Shown piece after piece: positions 54,647-63,924 of a stretch of 64,000 nucleotides of DNA. Positions within the stretch are counted from its first letter, which is position 1. Every line of letters begins with the position of its first letter. The position numbers and the translations under genes were made by a program. The notes beneath the pieces were generated by a model. The model searched no databases, was not told the DNA's origin, and saw nothing but the letters and a program-made list of their open reading frames with translations. Source of the DNA: Bacillota bacterium (GTDB lineage: Bacteria; Bacillota; Clostridia; Oscillospirales; Ruminococcaceae); contig JAEYNX010000015.1 of assembly GCA_023412215.1 (NCBI GenBank), positions 62,001 through 126,000 of the forward strand, given 5' to 3'.

Positions 54647-55489
54647 ATGCAGATCGGTATCCGCCTGCACGATGCGGCGGAGCTTCCTCTCCCCAATCGG
54701 CTTGACGCTGTTTCGGCACAGGGATTCTCCTGCGTGCATCTGGCGCTTTCCAAGGTGCTTGGAAAAGAGTTCATGCAGCCTGGGGCACTCACCCCCGGTC
54801 TTGCTATGCACCTCAAGAGGGAATTTGCGCGCCGTCAGCTTGATATAGCGGTGCTCGGCTGCTACTTAAACCCCGTGCATCCGGACCCGGATGTGCTTGC
54901 GGACATCCGGCGCACCTATGAGGCGCATATCCGTTTCGCTGCGCATCTGGGCTGCGGCGTCGTCGGAACGGAAACGGGAGCGCCGAATGCGCAGTACAGA
55001 TTTGAACCCGTATGCCGCTCGGAAGAGTCTCTCGCGCTGTTCATTCGCAATCTGCGCCCCCTCATCCGCAGCTGTGAACAGATGGGAGTGCTCTTTGCCA
55101 TCGAGCCGGTTTATACCCACATCGTGAGCGACGGCAAGCGGGCAAGGCGCGTGCTGGATGAGATTGCCTCACCCAATCTTCGCATCATCCTCGACCCCGT
55201 CAACCTGCTGCATATGGAGAATGTGACGCGCCGTGACGAGGTCATCGGTGAGGCAATCGAGCTTCTCCGTGAGGAAATCGCCGTGATCCATATCAAGGAT
55301 TACGTGATCCGCGACGGCACGCTGAAAAGCGTTGCCGCCGGGACAGGCGAGATGGATTACACGCAGGTGCTGAATTTTGCGCGACGCGAAAAGCCGTGGA
55401 TTCAAGCAACACTGGAAAATACAACTCCGGATAATGCACAAGCCGCCCGGCTTCATATCGAGCGCCTCGCAAAAGAGGAGGAAGCGTAA
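54647..55489 (+). CDS. Sugar phosphate isomerase/epimerase-like TIM-barrel protein
   Basis: 280 residues of the xylose-isomerase-like/AP endonuclease 2 superfamily. Likely metal-ligand segments are GCGVVGTETGA, LFAIEPVYTH, LRIILDPVNLLH (Glu/Asp/His) and VIHIKDYVIRDG. Last gene of the uxaB operon, 18 bases after kduD. The reaction cannot be named from sequence; an isomerisation or epimerisation of a keto-uronate or a related sugar would fit. GAAGGGAG ribosome site. A terminator follows about 200 bases later. Confidence 0.85.
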   Translation: MQIGIRLHDAAELPLPNRLDAVSAQGFSCVHLALSKVLGKEFMQPGALTPGLAMHLKREFARRQLDIAVLGCYLNPVHPDPDVLADIRRTYEAHIRFAAHLGCGVVGTETGAPNAQYRFEPVCRSEESLALFIRNLRPLIRSCEQMGVLFAIEPVYTHIVSDGKRARRVLDEIASPNLRIILDPVNLLHMENVTRRDEVIGEAIELLREEIAVIHIKDYVIRDGTLKSVAAGTGEMDYTQVLNFARREKPWIQATLENTTPDNAQAARLHIERLAKEEEA

Positions 55490-55601
55490 ATGCGTCTTCA
55501 ACAGGGCAACTTATTAAACCGTACCCCAAACCGTAACGACAAAATGGAAAATCAAAACCACTAGTTAAACTGGTGGTTTGCACAAGCCCTAGAAGGGCAT
55601 A

Positions 55602-56052
55602 TTACTGGCGCAGCGTTTTAAGACGCACTAAAAGTACTTCTACGATTTTTACTTTCTCTGAAAATGTGCTTACCAGCCCTTTAGCGGCACCACTGAAAAG
55701 GCCGTCGGCAAAAGTCGACGGCCTTTTGCTGTATAAAAGTTCATCCTGCTCGCAAGCAGTTTTACTCCATTCAAAAGCTAACATGAAGTAAAGCTTCAGA
55801 AATTGATTCTGTGATGAAAGAGAAATAGTAAGTATGAATTCTTGCGGTAAAGCCTCTAATTCTTCCATGAACTCTGCATAAAAGGGAAAATACCATTGCC
55901 GCCAGCATTCCATGGATTTCACAGTGCTGGCGGCAAAAAATGTCGGGGAAAGCGTCACCACTCTCGCATTCTTTAGACGCGCTAAGATAATCCACAACTT
56001 GCTCCTGTGTAAGTCTGATTTCTTTTTTCCGAATGGTCTTATTCATCAGCAT
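55602..56052 (-). pseudogene. Possible frameshifted small gene, unrecognised
   Basis: Two overlapping minus-strand frames give parts that look natural: an N-terminal part MNKTIRKKEIRLTQEQVVDY (frame starting at 56052, with GGTGAT as a weak ribosome site), and from about 55920 the other frame with WYFPFYAEFMEELEALPQEF and LKLYFMLAFEWSKTACEQDE. A single frameshift would join them. The terminator at 55696 lies inside the 3' part. I do not recognise a family; it could also be non-coding. Confidence 0.3.
55696..55727 (+). terminator. Rho-independent terminator of the uxaB operon
   Basis: A 12 bp perfect stem (AAAAGGCCGTCG with CGACGGCCTTTT) and an 8-base loop, ending in TTTT. It is roughly symmetrical and could also stop transcripts from the right. 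Confidence 0.85.
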
Positions 56053-56446
56053 TTTATCATCACCTAATTTGACATTTTGAATAGCCTTCTTGACTATATA
56101 CCATCAGAAGCATCGTGATTCCACCATTGAGCAGTAATTAAACAAAAGAAGAGAAAATTAACCACAAGCTAATTATTGGGGAATAGACTTGATTCTTGCC
56201 GTTAAGTGGCGTAAGATTCTTTTGCCATGTTTGTTCCTAAGTTTGTCGTTATGAAGATTCGTGCCAATGAATCCCCACAGCTTATTTGAGAAGTGTGAGG
56301 ATTTTCTGAATAATACAAACCACTAATTGATAAATCAAAATGGACATTGAAGAAATTTACAGAACGCAAAACTGATACCATTTGAAAACAGTATCAGTTT
56401 GCTTTTTGTTTTTATTCTTTTTATCTTGTCTGGATCTTAGATGTTT
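56053..56446. other. Intergenic region with a stem-loop near the GH78 3' end
   Basis: No gene is seen. At 56369-56400 an inverted repeat AAACTGATAC with GATAC-type partner GTATCAGTTT (12-base loop) is followed on the plus strand by GCTTTTTG. It probably terminates transcription of the GH78 gene or of leftward-facing transcripts. Confidence 0.5.
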
Positions 56447-59149
56447 CTAATAATTCATCACTTCTTGCGGAAGCTTTAAAATCCAGCTTCCGCTTTTTAG
56501 CGTTACGCTTACCCCCTCAACGGAAATCTTACATGGATACCCTTGCGCGTCAAGGTGTTGGCAGGCTGATTCGAGGTCTGACAGCTGGGAAAAGATGAAG
56601 GTACAGGAGGAACCGAAAGGCACGGCAACTTCAAAAACAACCGTGCCGTTTTTTTTATGCCATTCACTCAAAACCTGTCCATAGCCGGTCTGTATGGCTG
56701 CCCGTGCGTACGTTAGGCCGCCGCCCAGTATGGGTTTAACCAGGAAATGGCGGTATCCGGGGTTTTCAGCGTCACTTTGTATTCCACAAACGTAGCTGTA
56801 AAGCCATTTCCCGATACAGCCGTAGGCATAGTGGTTAAAAGAGTTCATCCAAGGGTCCCAAAACTCTCCGTTCTCCTTTATCCCATTCCAATGCTCCCAA
56901 ATCGTTGTTGCACCATGGTCCACCTCATACAGCCACGAGGGACATTCCCGGTTTAGCAGCAGCCGGTATGCAAGATCTGCACTGCCGTTTTCGGAAAGCG
57001 CGGGGCACAGAAGCGGCGTACCGACAAAGCCGGTATTAAGGTAACCCTCGGATTTCATTACAAGCCTTCGCAATTGCTCGGCTATTTTACAGCGGTGGTT
57101 TTCAAAGAGGTGAAACGTCAGCGCCAGCGCGCACGCTGTTTGCGTTTGAATCAACAGCTCCCCCGTCGTACCTATATAGCGTTTCCCCATATCGGATAGA
57201 ATCCCATGATAGAGCTCTGTATATTGCTCTTTGTCCGCCGTAATTCCTAGAATATGGGCGGTATTCATTAGAACCTGAGTGGAATACGCGTAATAAGCGG
57301 TTGCGATAAAGGGCTTGGGGGTAGCTCCGTAATAACTGCCGTCGGGATCGTCCAGAGCGAACCAATCACCGTAATGAAAGCCTTCCTCAAAGGTATATGG
57401 GTCACTGCCGCTGTGCCGCATAAACTCTACATAGCGCTTCATACTGGTATACTGTTTTTCTAGAATATCTTTGTCACCGTATTCACAGTAAAGCAGCCAC
57501 GGTACAATCAGCGCCGCGTCACCCCAGGCGGCCGAGGTTGGGAACCTTTCTCCGTCACTGTCCAGCCTGTCGTTTTTGTAATCTTCTTTTTTGCATACAT
57601 GCGGGATCATCCAGCCAACAGCGCCGTTTTCAAACTGGTCGGCGGCCAGATCGTCCAGCCATTTTTCATAGAACAGCCGGACATTGCCGGTCATGCATGC
57701 CGTGGGAGCAAAGATCTGCGCATCACCTGTCCATCCAACGCGTTCTCCGCGCTGCGGCCCGGCGATGGGAATATCTATAAAATTGCCCCGCTGACTCCAT
57801 ACAATATTCTCAAACAAACGGTTTACCGCCTCGGACGAGCACTCAAAAGAGCCTGTCTGCGCGTGAACCGAGGATAAGATCAGTGCTTCAAAACAGTCCA
57901 GAGATACCATGCCGGGATACTCCACAATTTTCACATAACGAAAAGCCTGATAGGTAAAATGAGGGGTGAACCGCTCTTCCCCCTCACCTCTCAGGATATA
58001 GACAATATCCTGAGAGGAAGGGCCGACGCTGTTCTTAATATTGTCATCGTAAAAATTGCCCTCAGCATCCAATACCTCACCGTGCTTTAGAAAAACGCGA
58101 TCTCCTTTATTGCCGCGCACCGTAAAGCTCATAACGCCCACAAGGTTTTGGCCCATATCCAGAACCTGCTCCCCTTTTGGCGTTTTTAACAGCGCTATGG
58201 GTTTCATGTGCATCACGCATGAAACAGGCGGCGCCTGTTCGGGGAATACATGCTCCACAGTGCTGTCGGTTATAAAAGCGTACGGCAAATCTTCGCATTG
58301 GCACCCTGCCACTTCAAACAGCGGCATTTCCTTGCGTGCGTCATAGGTCTCGCCGATATAAAACTCCGAAACCCCAACTGGTGAAACCCGCCACTGGAAG
58401 GAGTCATCCGAAGTGACAATAATCTTTTCTCCGCTTTTTAACTGTATATGAAGCTCTAAAAGAAGCTCCCGGCGGTCTCCATAGAAGTTCCTGCGGAAGT
58501 TCCAGTTTACATATCCTTTATACCAGCCGTCGCCAAGCAAGACACTGACGCAGTTTTCTCCTTTGGAAAGCAGGGACGTGATATCATAGGCCTGATACGG
58601 AAGGTTGTGAGCATAGCTCTTGCAGCCCGGTGTAAAAAAGGCGTTTCCTGCCTTTTGGCCATTGATTTTCAGCTCATACAGGCCTTTTGCGGTTACATAG
58701 GCTTTCGCGAAATTCACATCCTCCGCAAGTGTAAACACCCGGCGCAGCTGTGTACAGGGCGAAGGCTCCTTTTGTGCGTCGGCCTCCATGCAGCTGATAA
58801 ACCGCGCTGTCCATGCTTTGCCCAAGAATGCGGTATCGAAAAACCCCGTATCTGACCAATCGGAGGGCTGGCCGGCATCATCCCAGCAGCGGATGTGGTA
58901 ATAATACCGTGTGTGGCTGCGCAAAGCCTCCCCGTCGTAGACAATATGCTGCATGCCACAGTCATGAACCTTGCCGCTGTCCCAAATACAAGGTATAAAT
59001 AATGGATTTTCGGAACATTGTATCTGATAAGCCGCAAATATCGCACCATTCCGGTCACATTGTGCCGTCGCGGAGAAGTAAGGGTGTGCGGTATCCACAC
59101 AGAGCGGATTTACCCTGCCGTTGCATTCTGTACCGATAATCTTCAGCAT
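56447..59149 (-). CDS. Glycoside hydrolase family 78 alpha-L-rhamnosidase
   Basis: 900 residues, a full-length bacterial GH78. Releases terminal L-rhamnose from rhamnogalacturonan oligomers or plant glycosides. A fibronectin-like N-terminal domain (about 1-110) is followed by beta-sandwich domains (about 130-420; YVTAKGLYELKINGQKAGNA, GVSEFYIGETYDARKE) and the (alpha/alpha)6 barrel with catalytic-site segment GPQRGERVGWTGDAQIF and TTIWEHWNGIKENGEFWDP. A C-terminal beta domain ends it. No signal peptide, so it is cytoplasmic. Divergent from a LacI regulator that probably controls it. Confidence 0.93.
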   Translation of the reverse strand: MLKIIGTECNGRVNPLCVDTAHPYFSATAQCDRNGAIFAAYQIQCSENPLFIPCIWDSGKVHDCGMQHIVYDGEALRSHTRYYYHIRCWDDAGQPSDWSDTGFFDTAFLGKAWTARFISCMEADAQKEPSPCTQLRRVFTLAEDVNFAKAYVTAKGLYELKINGQKAGNAFFTPGCKSYAHNLPYQAYDITSLLSKGENCVSVLLGDGWYKGYVNWNFRRNFYGDRRELLLELHIQLKSGEKIIVTSDDSFQWRVSPVGVSEFYIGETYDARKEMPLFEVAGCQCEDLPYAFITDSTVEHVFPEQAPPVSCVMHMKPIALLKTPKGEQVLDMGQNLVGVMSFTVRGNKGDRVFLKHGEVLDAEGNFYDDNIKNSVGPSSQDIVYILRGEGEERFTPHFTYQAFRYVKIVEYPGMVSLDCFEALILSSVHAQTGSFECSSEAVNRLFENIVWSQRGNFIDIPIAGPQRGERVGWTGDAQIFAPTACMTGNVRLFYEKWLDDLAADQFENGAVGWMIPHVCKKEDYKNDRLDSDGERFPTSAAWGDAALIVPWLLYCEYGDKDILEKQYTSMKRYVEFMRHSGSDPYTFEEGFHYGDWFALDDPDGSYYGATPKPFIATAYYAYSTQVLMNTAHILGITADKEQYTELYHGILSDMGKRYIGTTGELLIQTQTACALALTFHLFENHRCKIAEQLRRLVMKSEGYLNTGFVGTPLLCPALSENGSADLAYRLLLNRECPSWLYEVDHGATTIWEHWNGIKENGEFWDPWMNSFNHYAYGCIGKWLYSYVCGIQSDAENPGYRHFLVKPILGGGLTYARAAIQTGYGQVLSEWHKKNGTVVFEVAVPFGSSCTFIFSQLSDLESACQHLDAQGYPCKISVEGVSVTLKSGSWILKLPQEVMNY

Positions 59150-59218
59150 GTGATCCCTCTCCTTAATGATTGATAAGTTACCTCTAAGGAATAATCAAAA
59201 AGCGCCCTTTTAATTTCA

Positions 59219-59300
59219 TGAAACCATCGGTTTAAGTCATTTGCATGAACGCATTTTTTGACTGTTATTCGTATTATTGTAACATAAAAAAAACAGTCAA
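59219..59300 (-). promoter_or_regulatory. Candidate GH78 promoter and downstream operator
   Basis: On the minus strand, TTGACT (complement of 59295-59300) and AATAAT (complement of 59273-59278) are 16 bases apart. About 40 bases downstream lies the palindrome AAACC-ATC-GGTTT (59221-59233), flanked by TG/AA, of the kind bound by LacI regulators and well placed for a roadblock. Confidence 0.5.
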
Positions 59301-59352
59301 TATATTGGTGATTCGCCCAAAGAGCATCGTCAAAATATATGTTTTTTTAAGG

Positions 59353-59411
59353 TTTACGAAACGAAGTTTAGTGAATATAATATAAGTAAGCGGTTACGGA
59401 AAGCGGTTACG
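59353..59411 (+). promoter_or_regulatory. Promoter with tandem LacI-type sites ahead of lacI-ribokinase
   Basis: -35 TTTACG (59353-59358) and -10 TATAAT (59376-59381) with a 17-base spacer. Immediately after come two copies of AAGCGGTTACG (59388-59398 and 59401-59411), 13 bases apart, which resemble LacI-family half-sites or operators. This suggests autoregulation by the LacI protein encoded next. Confidence 0.7.
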
Positions 59412-59436
59412 TTATTGGTTAAAGGCAGGTAGAAAA

Positions 59437-60468
59437 ATGAAGGTTACGATTGATGATATTGCCCGTATTGCACATGTCTCAAAAGCCACAATCTCAAGGG
59501 TACTAAATGATGAAAAGGGCGTTGGAGAGGAAACGCGCAATCGAATAAAAAGCATCATTGATGAAATTGGCTACAAGCCTAACCTTCTTGCCCGCGGAGT
59601 GGCCACGGCAAAAACCAAAACCATCGGTGTTATTATACCTGATATCACTAACCCGTTTTTCCCGGACCTGATCAAATCCATCGAAGGCTATTATAGCAAC
59701 CAAGGGTATACGGTGTTATTATGCAACACCAATTCTATACCGGAGCAGGAGATGCAGGCAATTTCAACCTGCATTGCAAAGCGCGTGGACGGTATCCTGC
59801 TAGCCTCATCGGTGGAAGAACCGAGTGAAATGCACTGCCTGTTAAAAAAGTACAATATGCCCTGCGTTTTGATGGATCGCGGCGGGCAGGGCTTCGAGGC
59901 AGATGCACGTGTATTTGTGGATAACGAATATTCAGTATTTATGGCTACCAGCCATTTGATCTGCAATGGCAACAGAAGGATTGCCTTTCTCTCTGGTCCC
60001 GCAAATATCTCCACTTCTAAGGAAAGGCTGGTAGGTTACCTTTCGGCACTCAAGCAATATGGTATCTCGCCTATCCAAGAACTTATTTGTTACGGTGATT
60101 ATACCCTTGAAAGCGGCTTTCAGGCTACGAAACGCCTGCTGGACTCCCAACAATTTACCGCGCTGGTCTCGGCAAACGACAGCATGGCGGTTGGGGCAAT
60201 TAAAAGTATAAGGCAGATGGGGTTTCGTATTCCGGAGGATGTGGAGGTAATCGGTTACGATAATATTCAGCTTGGTACGTTGATTGAACCTCGCTTATCG
60301 ACCGTTGAACAACCGATATCCCTCATGGGAAAAACCGCTTCAGAACTGCTATACTCCATTATCAACGGTGGAGAAATTAAAGAAAGGTCTGTCCGGCTGA
60401 AGGCGCATTTGATATTGCGCGAGTCAACGAAAAACCATCAATCAATCGATATGGAAGTTTTACCGTAA
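59437..60468 (+). CDS. LacI-family regulator (GH78/ribokinase/importer 4 locus)
   Basis: 343 residues. The N-terminal helix-turn-helix VTIDDIARIAHVSKATISRV, then the hinge YKPNLLARGVATAKTKTIGV, and a ribose-binding-protein-like effector domain (IIPDITNPFFPDLIKSIEGY) most like RbsR/PurR-type repressors. An AGGCAGG ribosome site lies upstream. It precedes ribokinase by ~130 bases and is divergent from the rhamnosidase gene. Confidence 0.93.
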   Translation: MKVTIDDIARIAHVSKATISRVLNDEKGVGEETRNRIKSIIDEIGYKPNLLARGVATAKTKTIGVIIPDITNPFFPDLIKSIEGYYSNQGYTVLLCNTNSIPEQEMQAISTCIAKRVDGILLASSVEEPSEMHCLLKKYNMPCVLMDRGGQGFEADARVFVDNEYSVFMATSHLICNGNRRIAFLSGPANISTSKERLVGYLSALKQYGISPIQELICYGDYTLESGFQATKRLLDSQQFTALVSANDSMAVGAIKSIRQMGFRIPEDVEVIGYDNIQLGTLIEPRLSTVEQPISLMGKTASELLYSIINGGEIKERSVRLKAHLILRESTKNHQSIDMEVLP

Positions 60469-60598
60469 GGCATTATGTAAACTCCTTCCGATAGAACATA
60501 AAACAAGTTTCACAGCCTTTTTATTCGATTTGCTCTATATTCAAATCACAACAAATATAAGCAGTAACAGACGGAATATTGTATGGGAGTTATTATTC

Positions 60599-61519
60599 AT
60601 GCAAAAGAAGAAAATCCTTGTAATAGGAAGCACAAACCTTGATTTTATCATCAATATGAAAAAGATCCCCGTTCCCGGGGAAACCGTAATGGGCGATTCT
60701 TTGGAAATAGCCTTCGGCGGAAAAGGAGCAAACCAAGCCTATGCCTGCGGAAACCTCGGCGGAGATATTGTTTTTCTTTGCGCAGTAGGCAGCGAAAAAG
60801 AAAGCGATCAGATGCTTTCTTCGCTGAGCAAGGCCGGGGTGGATATCACGCATGTGCTTGTTAACAAGGAACAGCCTACCGGACGAGCATACATCTATGT
60901 GAACGAGCAGGGCAATAACTGCATCGTTGTTGTGGCCGGTAGCAACAACCTGTGCACGGAGGAATACATCAAACAAAATCATGCCATATTGGAGCAGGCG
61001 GATATTATCATGCTTCAGATGGAGATTCCCCTTTCGGCCGTCTGTTATGCGGTGCGTGAAGCAAACAGATTAGGGAAAACCGTTATCCTTAATCCGGCGC
61101 CCATGCCGGATTCCTTCCCCGAGGAGCTTCTGCCGCTTATTGATTACCTTACTCCAAACGAAACGGAGCTTGAACATGTCTCCGGCATGGCGGTTAGGGA
61201 TATCCCGTCCGCCCGGAAGGCCGCAGAGCTGCTGCTTAAGAAAGGCTTAAAAAACGTCATCGTAACACTGGGTAAGCGCGGCGCGTTGCTTGTGGGCCAA
61301 AATGGAAGCCGACACTTTCCTGCCACGGATACACCGGTGGTGGATACCACAGCAGCAGGCGATACCTTTAACGCCGGTTTTGCGGTATATCTTTCAGAGC
61401 GCCGCCCGGTAGACAGCGCAATAACGTTTGCTAACTGTGCCGCCGGTATTTCAGTAACCAGAAAAGGCGCTCAGCCATCCATCCCTAAAAGATCAGAAAT
61501 TGACGAAACACAGATTTAA
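60599..61519 (+). CDS. rbsK: Ribokinase
   Basis: 306 residues from ATG 60599 (GGGAG upstream); the longer frame from 60530 has no family-like N-terminus. PfkB-family sugar kinase that phosphorylates ribose or a similar sugar with ATP. The first signature GGKGANQAYACGNLGG and the second DTTAAGDTFNAGF, with catalytic Asp in the latter, are intact, as is the ribokinase-like tail SVTRKGAQPSIPKRSE. It is followed 30 bases later by a sugar-binding protein gene, so the importer probably brings in ribose or a ribose-yielding compound. It could act on another sugar, and KDG kinase activity is less likely by motif. Confidence 0.9.
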   Translation: MQKKKILVIGSTNLDFIINMKKIPVPGETVMGDSLEIAFGGKGANQAYACGNLGGDIVFLCAVGSEKESDQMLSSLSKAGVDITHVLVNKEQPTGRAYIYVNEQGNNCIVVVAGSNNLCTEEYIKQNHAILEQADIIMLQMEIPLSAVCYAVREANRLGKTVILNPAPMPDSFPEELLPLIDYLTPNETELEHVSGMAVRDIPSARKAAELLLKKGLKNVIVTLGKRGALLVGQNGSRHFPATDTPVVDTTAAGDTFNAGFAVYLSERRPVDSAITFANCAAGISVTRKGAQPSIPKRSEIDETQI

Positions 61520-61549
61520 AAATATATTTTAAAAAAGGAGAGACCATGA

Positions 61550-62956
61550 ATGAAAAAGTTTAAACTAATCCTCGTTACCGCAATGATTTTTGCTTTACTC
61601 ATTCCAAGTCTGGCGGGTTGCGCACAGAATGGGGCGCCGCAATCAGGAAACTCTGGTGCAAACTCAACGACAAAAAACTCCGATACCGACATCTATCTGT
61701 TTGGTCCGGCACGCAGCTACCCTGGTCAGGAAGAGGCCTATAAAAAGGTGATTGACGCCTTTACCGCGGAAACAGGTATCAATGTTCATGTAACCTGGAA
61801 AGGCAAATGGGATGAAATCCCCCAGAATCTCTCCGCGGCGAAGATGTCGGGCGAACGCATAGATATAACCTATGTGACCCCGACGTATCTTTCCGATCTT
61901 GCAAAGAGCGGCGTACTGCTTAACATGACTGATTTAATGGCGAAGCTTAATTCCCGCTTTGCGCCGAATGTAACAAGCGCCTACACGATAGGCGGAAAGC
62001 TTTGGGGGTTCCCGTTTGGCAGTTCCGGTTCCTCCGCGATTTACTATAATGTTGAGATGTTTAAAGAGCTCGGCATCAGCGAGCCTGCCACCTTCGATGA
62101 CCTCGTTGCCGCCGGCAAAAGGCTCACGGAAAAAGGCATTATCCCGATGATCCAGCAAGGTAAATCCGCTTCATACTGGCCCATGTGGTTTATGGAGACC
62201 TATGCTCAAACAACCAAGAATACCTCGGTAGATAAAACACAGAGCTTCCTTTCCGGCAAGGAGAGCTTTAACAGCGCCGAAACCACCGCCGCTTTTGACA
62301 AGCTCAAGGCGTTTTATGATAATGGTCTGCTCACCTCGGCCAGCCTTGAAACCGACGGTGACGGCATGCGCGCCACCTTTGCTCAGAAGAAAGCGGCTAT
62401 GTTCTACAGCGGCCTTTGGGACTATCCGACGATTAAGGATATGGTGAAGGATTTTACCATCGGCGTAATGGAGTTTCCAAAGGTTACCGACGATGCAAAT
62501 GTTAAATCGCAGCATGGCGGCGGTGTGGATGATGGTTTTGGCATTACCTCTTTCGCGAATCAGGATAATCTTGAGAATATAATGAAGCTGATAGAATACC
62601 TCACAAGGCCGGAAAATGCCAATACCATTATCTCTACCTACAGTCCGCTGATTTCCACCCTCAAGGGCGTTGAGGTTACAAACAATGACGTCGTTACCAA
62701 AATCAACGATCAATTCGTACCCAATACCATCACATTTTTGGATTGGATTTGGCCTTCTGAGGTGACCAACGCAGTGGCAAACGCCGTTCCAGCCGTTATG
62801 ACAGGCCAAATGACATCCGCTGATGCCGCACAGTCGGTTCAGGATGCATACGATACCATCGTAAAAGAAAAGCAGTACCAATATAACTGGTGGAATTCTT
62901 GGACAGAGGCTGATTGGGCCAAGGTAACACCAAAATCCATTCCGTCAGTAGAATAA
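61550..62956 (+). CDS. Sugar ABC transporter substrate-binding lipoprotein, importer 4
   Basis: 468 residues. Lipoprotein leader ending in lipobox LAGC (Cys24), then an Asn/Ser/Thr linker and a family 1 fold (IYLFGPARSYPGQEEAYKKV; WGFPFGSSGSSAIYYNVEMF). AAGGAGAG ribosome site. Encoded between ribokinase and two permeases. Unlike importers 1-3, no strong hairpin follows its stop. Confidence 0.92.
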   Translation: MKKFKLILVTAMIFALLIPSLAGCAQNGAPQSGNSGANSTTKNSDTDIYLFGPARSYPGQEEAYKKVIDAFTAETGINVHVTWKGKWDEIPQNLSAAKMSGERIDITYVTPTYLSDLAKSGVLLNMTDLMAKLNSRFAPNVTSAYTIGGKLWGFPFGSSGSSAIYYNVEMFKELGISEPATFDDLVAAGKRLTEKGIIPMIQQGKSASYWPMWFMETYAQTTKNTSVDKTQSFLSGKESFNSAETTAAFDKLKAFYDNGLLTSASLETDGDGMRATFAQKKAAMFYSGLWDYPTIKDMVKDFTIGVMEFPKVTDDANVKSQHGGGVDDGFGITSFANQDNLENIMKLIEYLTRPENANTIISTYSPLISTLKGVEVTNNDVVTKINDQFVPNTITFLDWIWPSEVTNAVANAVPAVMTGQMTSADAAQSVQDAYDTIVKEKQYQYNWWNSWTEADWAKVTPKSIPSVE

Positions 62957-63026
62957 CGCTTTAAGTAACTATCTGGGTCTTATCTTTAAATGTGCGAAAA
63001 GCAGCCCCAAAATGGAGGAAAAAGTT

Positions 63027-63911
63027 TTGAAACAAAAGATTAAATTTGATGCTTTTCCGTATCTGATGTGCGCCCCAGCTCTTGTACTGTTCACACTTTT
63101 TAGCATATTGCCTTTTTTACAGGGCTTGTGGACCAGTTTTTACAACTGGGACGGGCTATCCGATATGAAATGGATCGGTCTTAACAACTACTTGTTTACT
63201 ATACAAGACAAGATATTTTGGAAGGCGATCAGCAATACTGCGATATACGCCTTAGTGGTAACACTTGCGAAAAACCTTTTGGGGCTGTTTTTTGGTTATT
63301 TCCTAGCGAAGTCGTTTCGTGGACGTACGTTGTTTCGTACAGCCATCTATCTGCCTGTTACCCTCTCGTATATTGTAATCGGAATTCTGTGGTCCTGGAT
63401 CTATAATCCGACCTTCGGTATTCTTGACAGTTTGCTTTCCGCTGTTGGTGCGCAGGGGCTCATTACAGGCTGGCTGAGTAATCCGGACATCGTCTTATAC
63501 TCTATCTGCTGGATCGATATCTGGAAATGGACGGGCTTCCACGTTATGCTGTACATGGCGGGTTATCAGGGAATCTCAAGGGATTATTATGAAGCTGCCG
63601 CCATTGACGGCGCAAACGCGGTACAGCGCTTTACGCGAATTACCATTCCGATGCTCAACAGCACGATTGTCGTAAATATCATGCTCTCATTAACCGGCGC
63701 ATTCGTTTCAAACTACGATATTGTTAAGATTATGACCGATGGAGGGCCGATGCACGCAAGCGAAGTTTCGCTCACCTACATTGTTAGAACGGCATTCGGA
63801 TTTTCCTCAATGGGTAAGGCCAATGCGATGAGTATGATTCTGTTTCTAATGGTACTGGTCTTCGGGTTTATACAGCTTCGACTGATGACCCGGGACGAGA
63901 ATTACGAATAG
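63027..63911 (+). CDS. Sugar ABC transporter permease (MalF type), importer 4
   Basis: About 294 residues. A TTG start at 63027 is suggested because GGAGG lies 8 bases before it; an ATG at 63012 overlaps that site and would add five residues. N-terminal helix FPYLMCAPALVLFTLFSIL, coupling loop YEAAAIDGANAVQRFTRITI then PML. Six helices expected. Forms importer 4 with the gene that follows. Confidence 0.9.
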   Translation: MKQKIKFDAFPYLMCAPALVLFTLFSILPFLQGLWTSFYNWDGLSDMKWIGLNNYLFTIQDKIFWKAISNTAIYALVVTLAKNLLGLFFGYFLAKSFRGRTLFRTAIYLPVTLSYIVIGILWSWIYNPTFGILDSLLSAVGAQGLITGWLSNPDIVLYSICWIDIWKWTGFHVMLYMAGYQGISRDYYEAAAIDGANAVQRFTRITIPMLNSTIVVNIMLSLTGAFVSNYDIVKIMTDGGPMHASEVSLTYIVRTAFGFSSMGKANAMSMILFLMVLVFGFIQLRLMTRDENYE

Positions 63912-63924
63912 GGGGCGGCGCTGC

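Noticed and set aside
60530..60598. Upstream extension of ribokinase
   Set aside because: The extra 23 residues do not resemble the ribokinase N-terminus and the ATG at 60599 has a GGGAG site.
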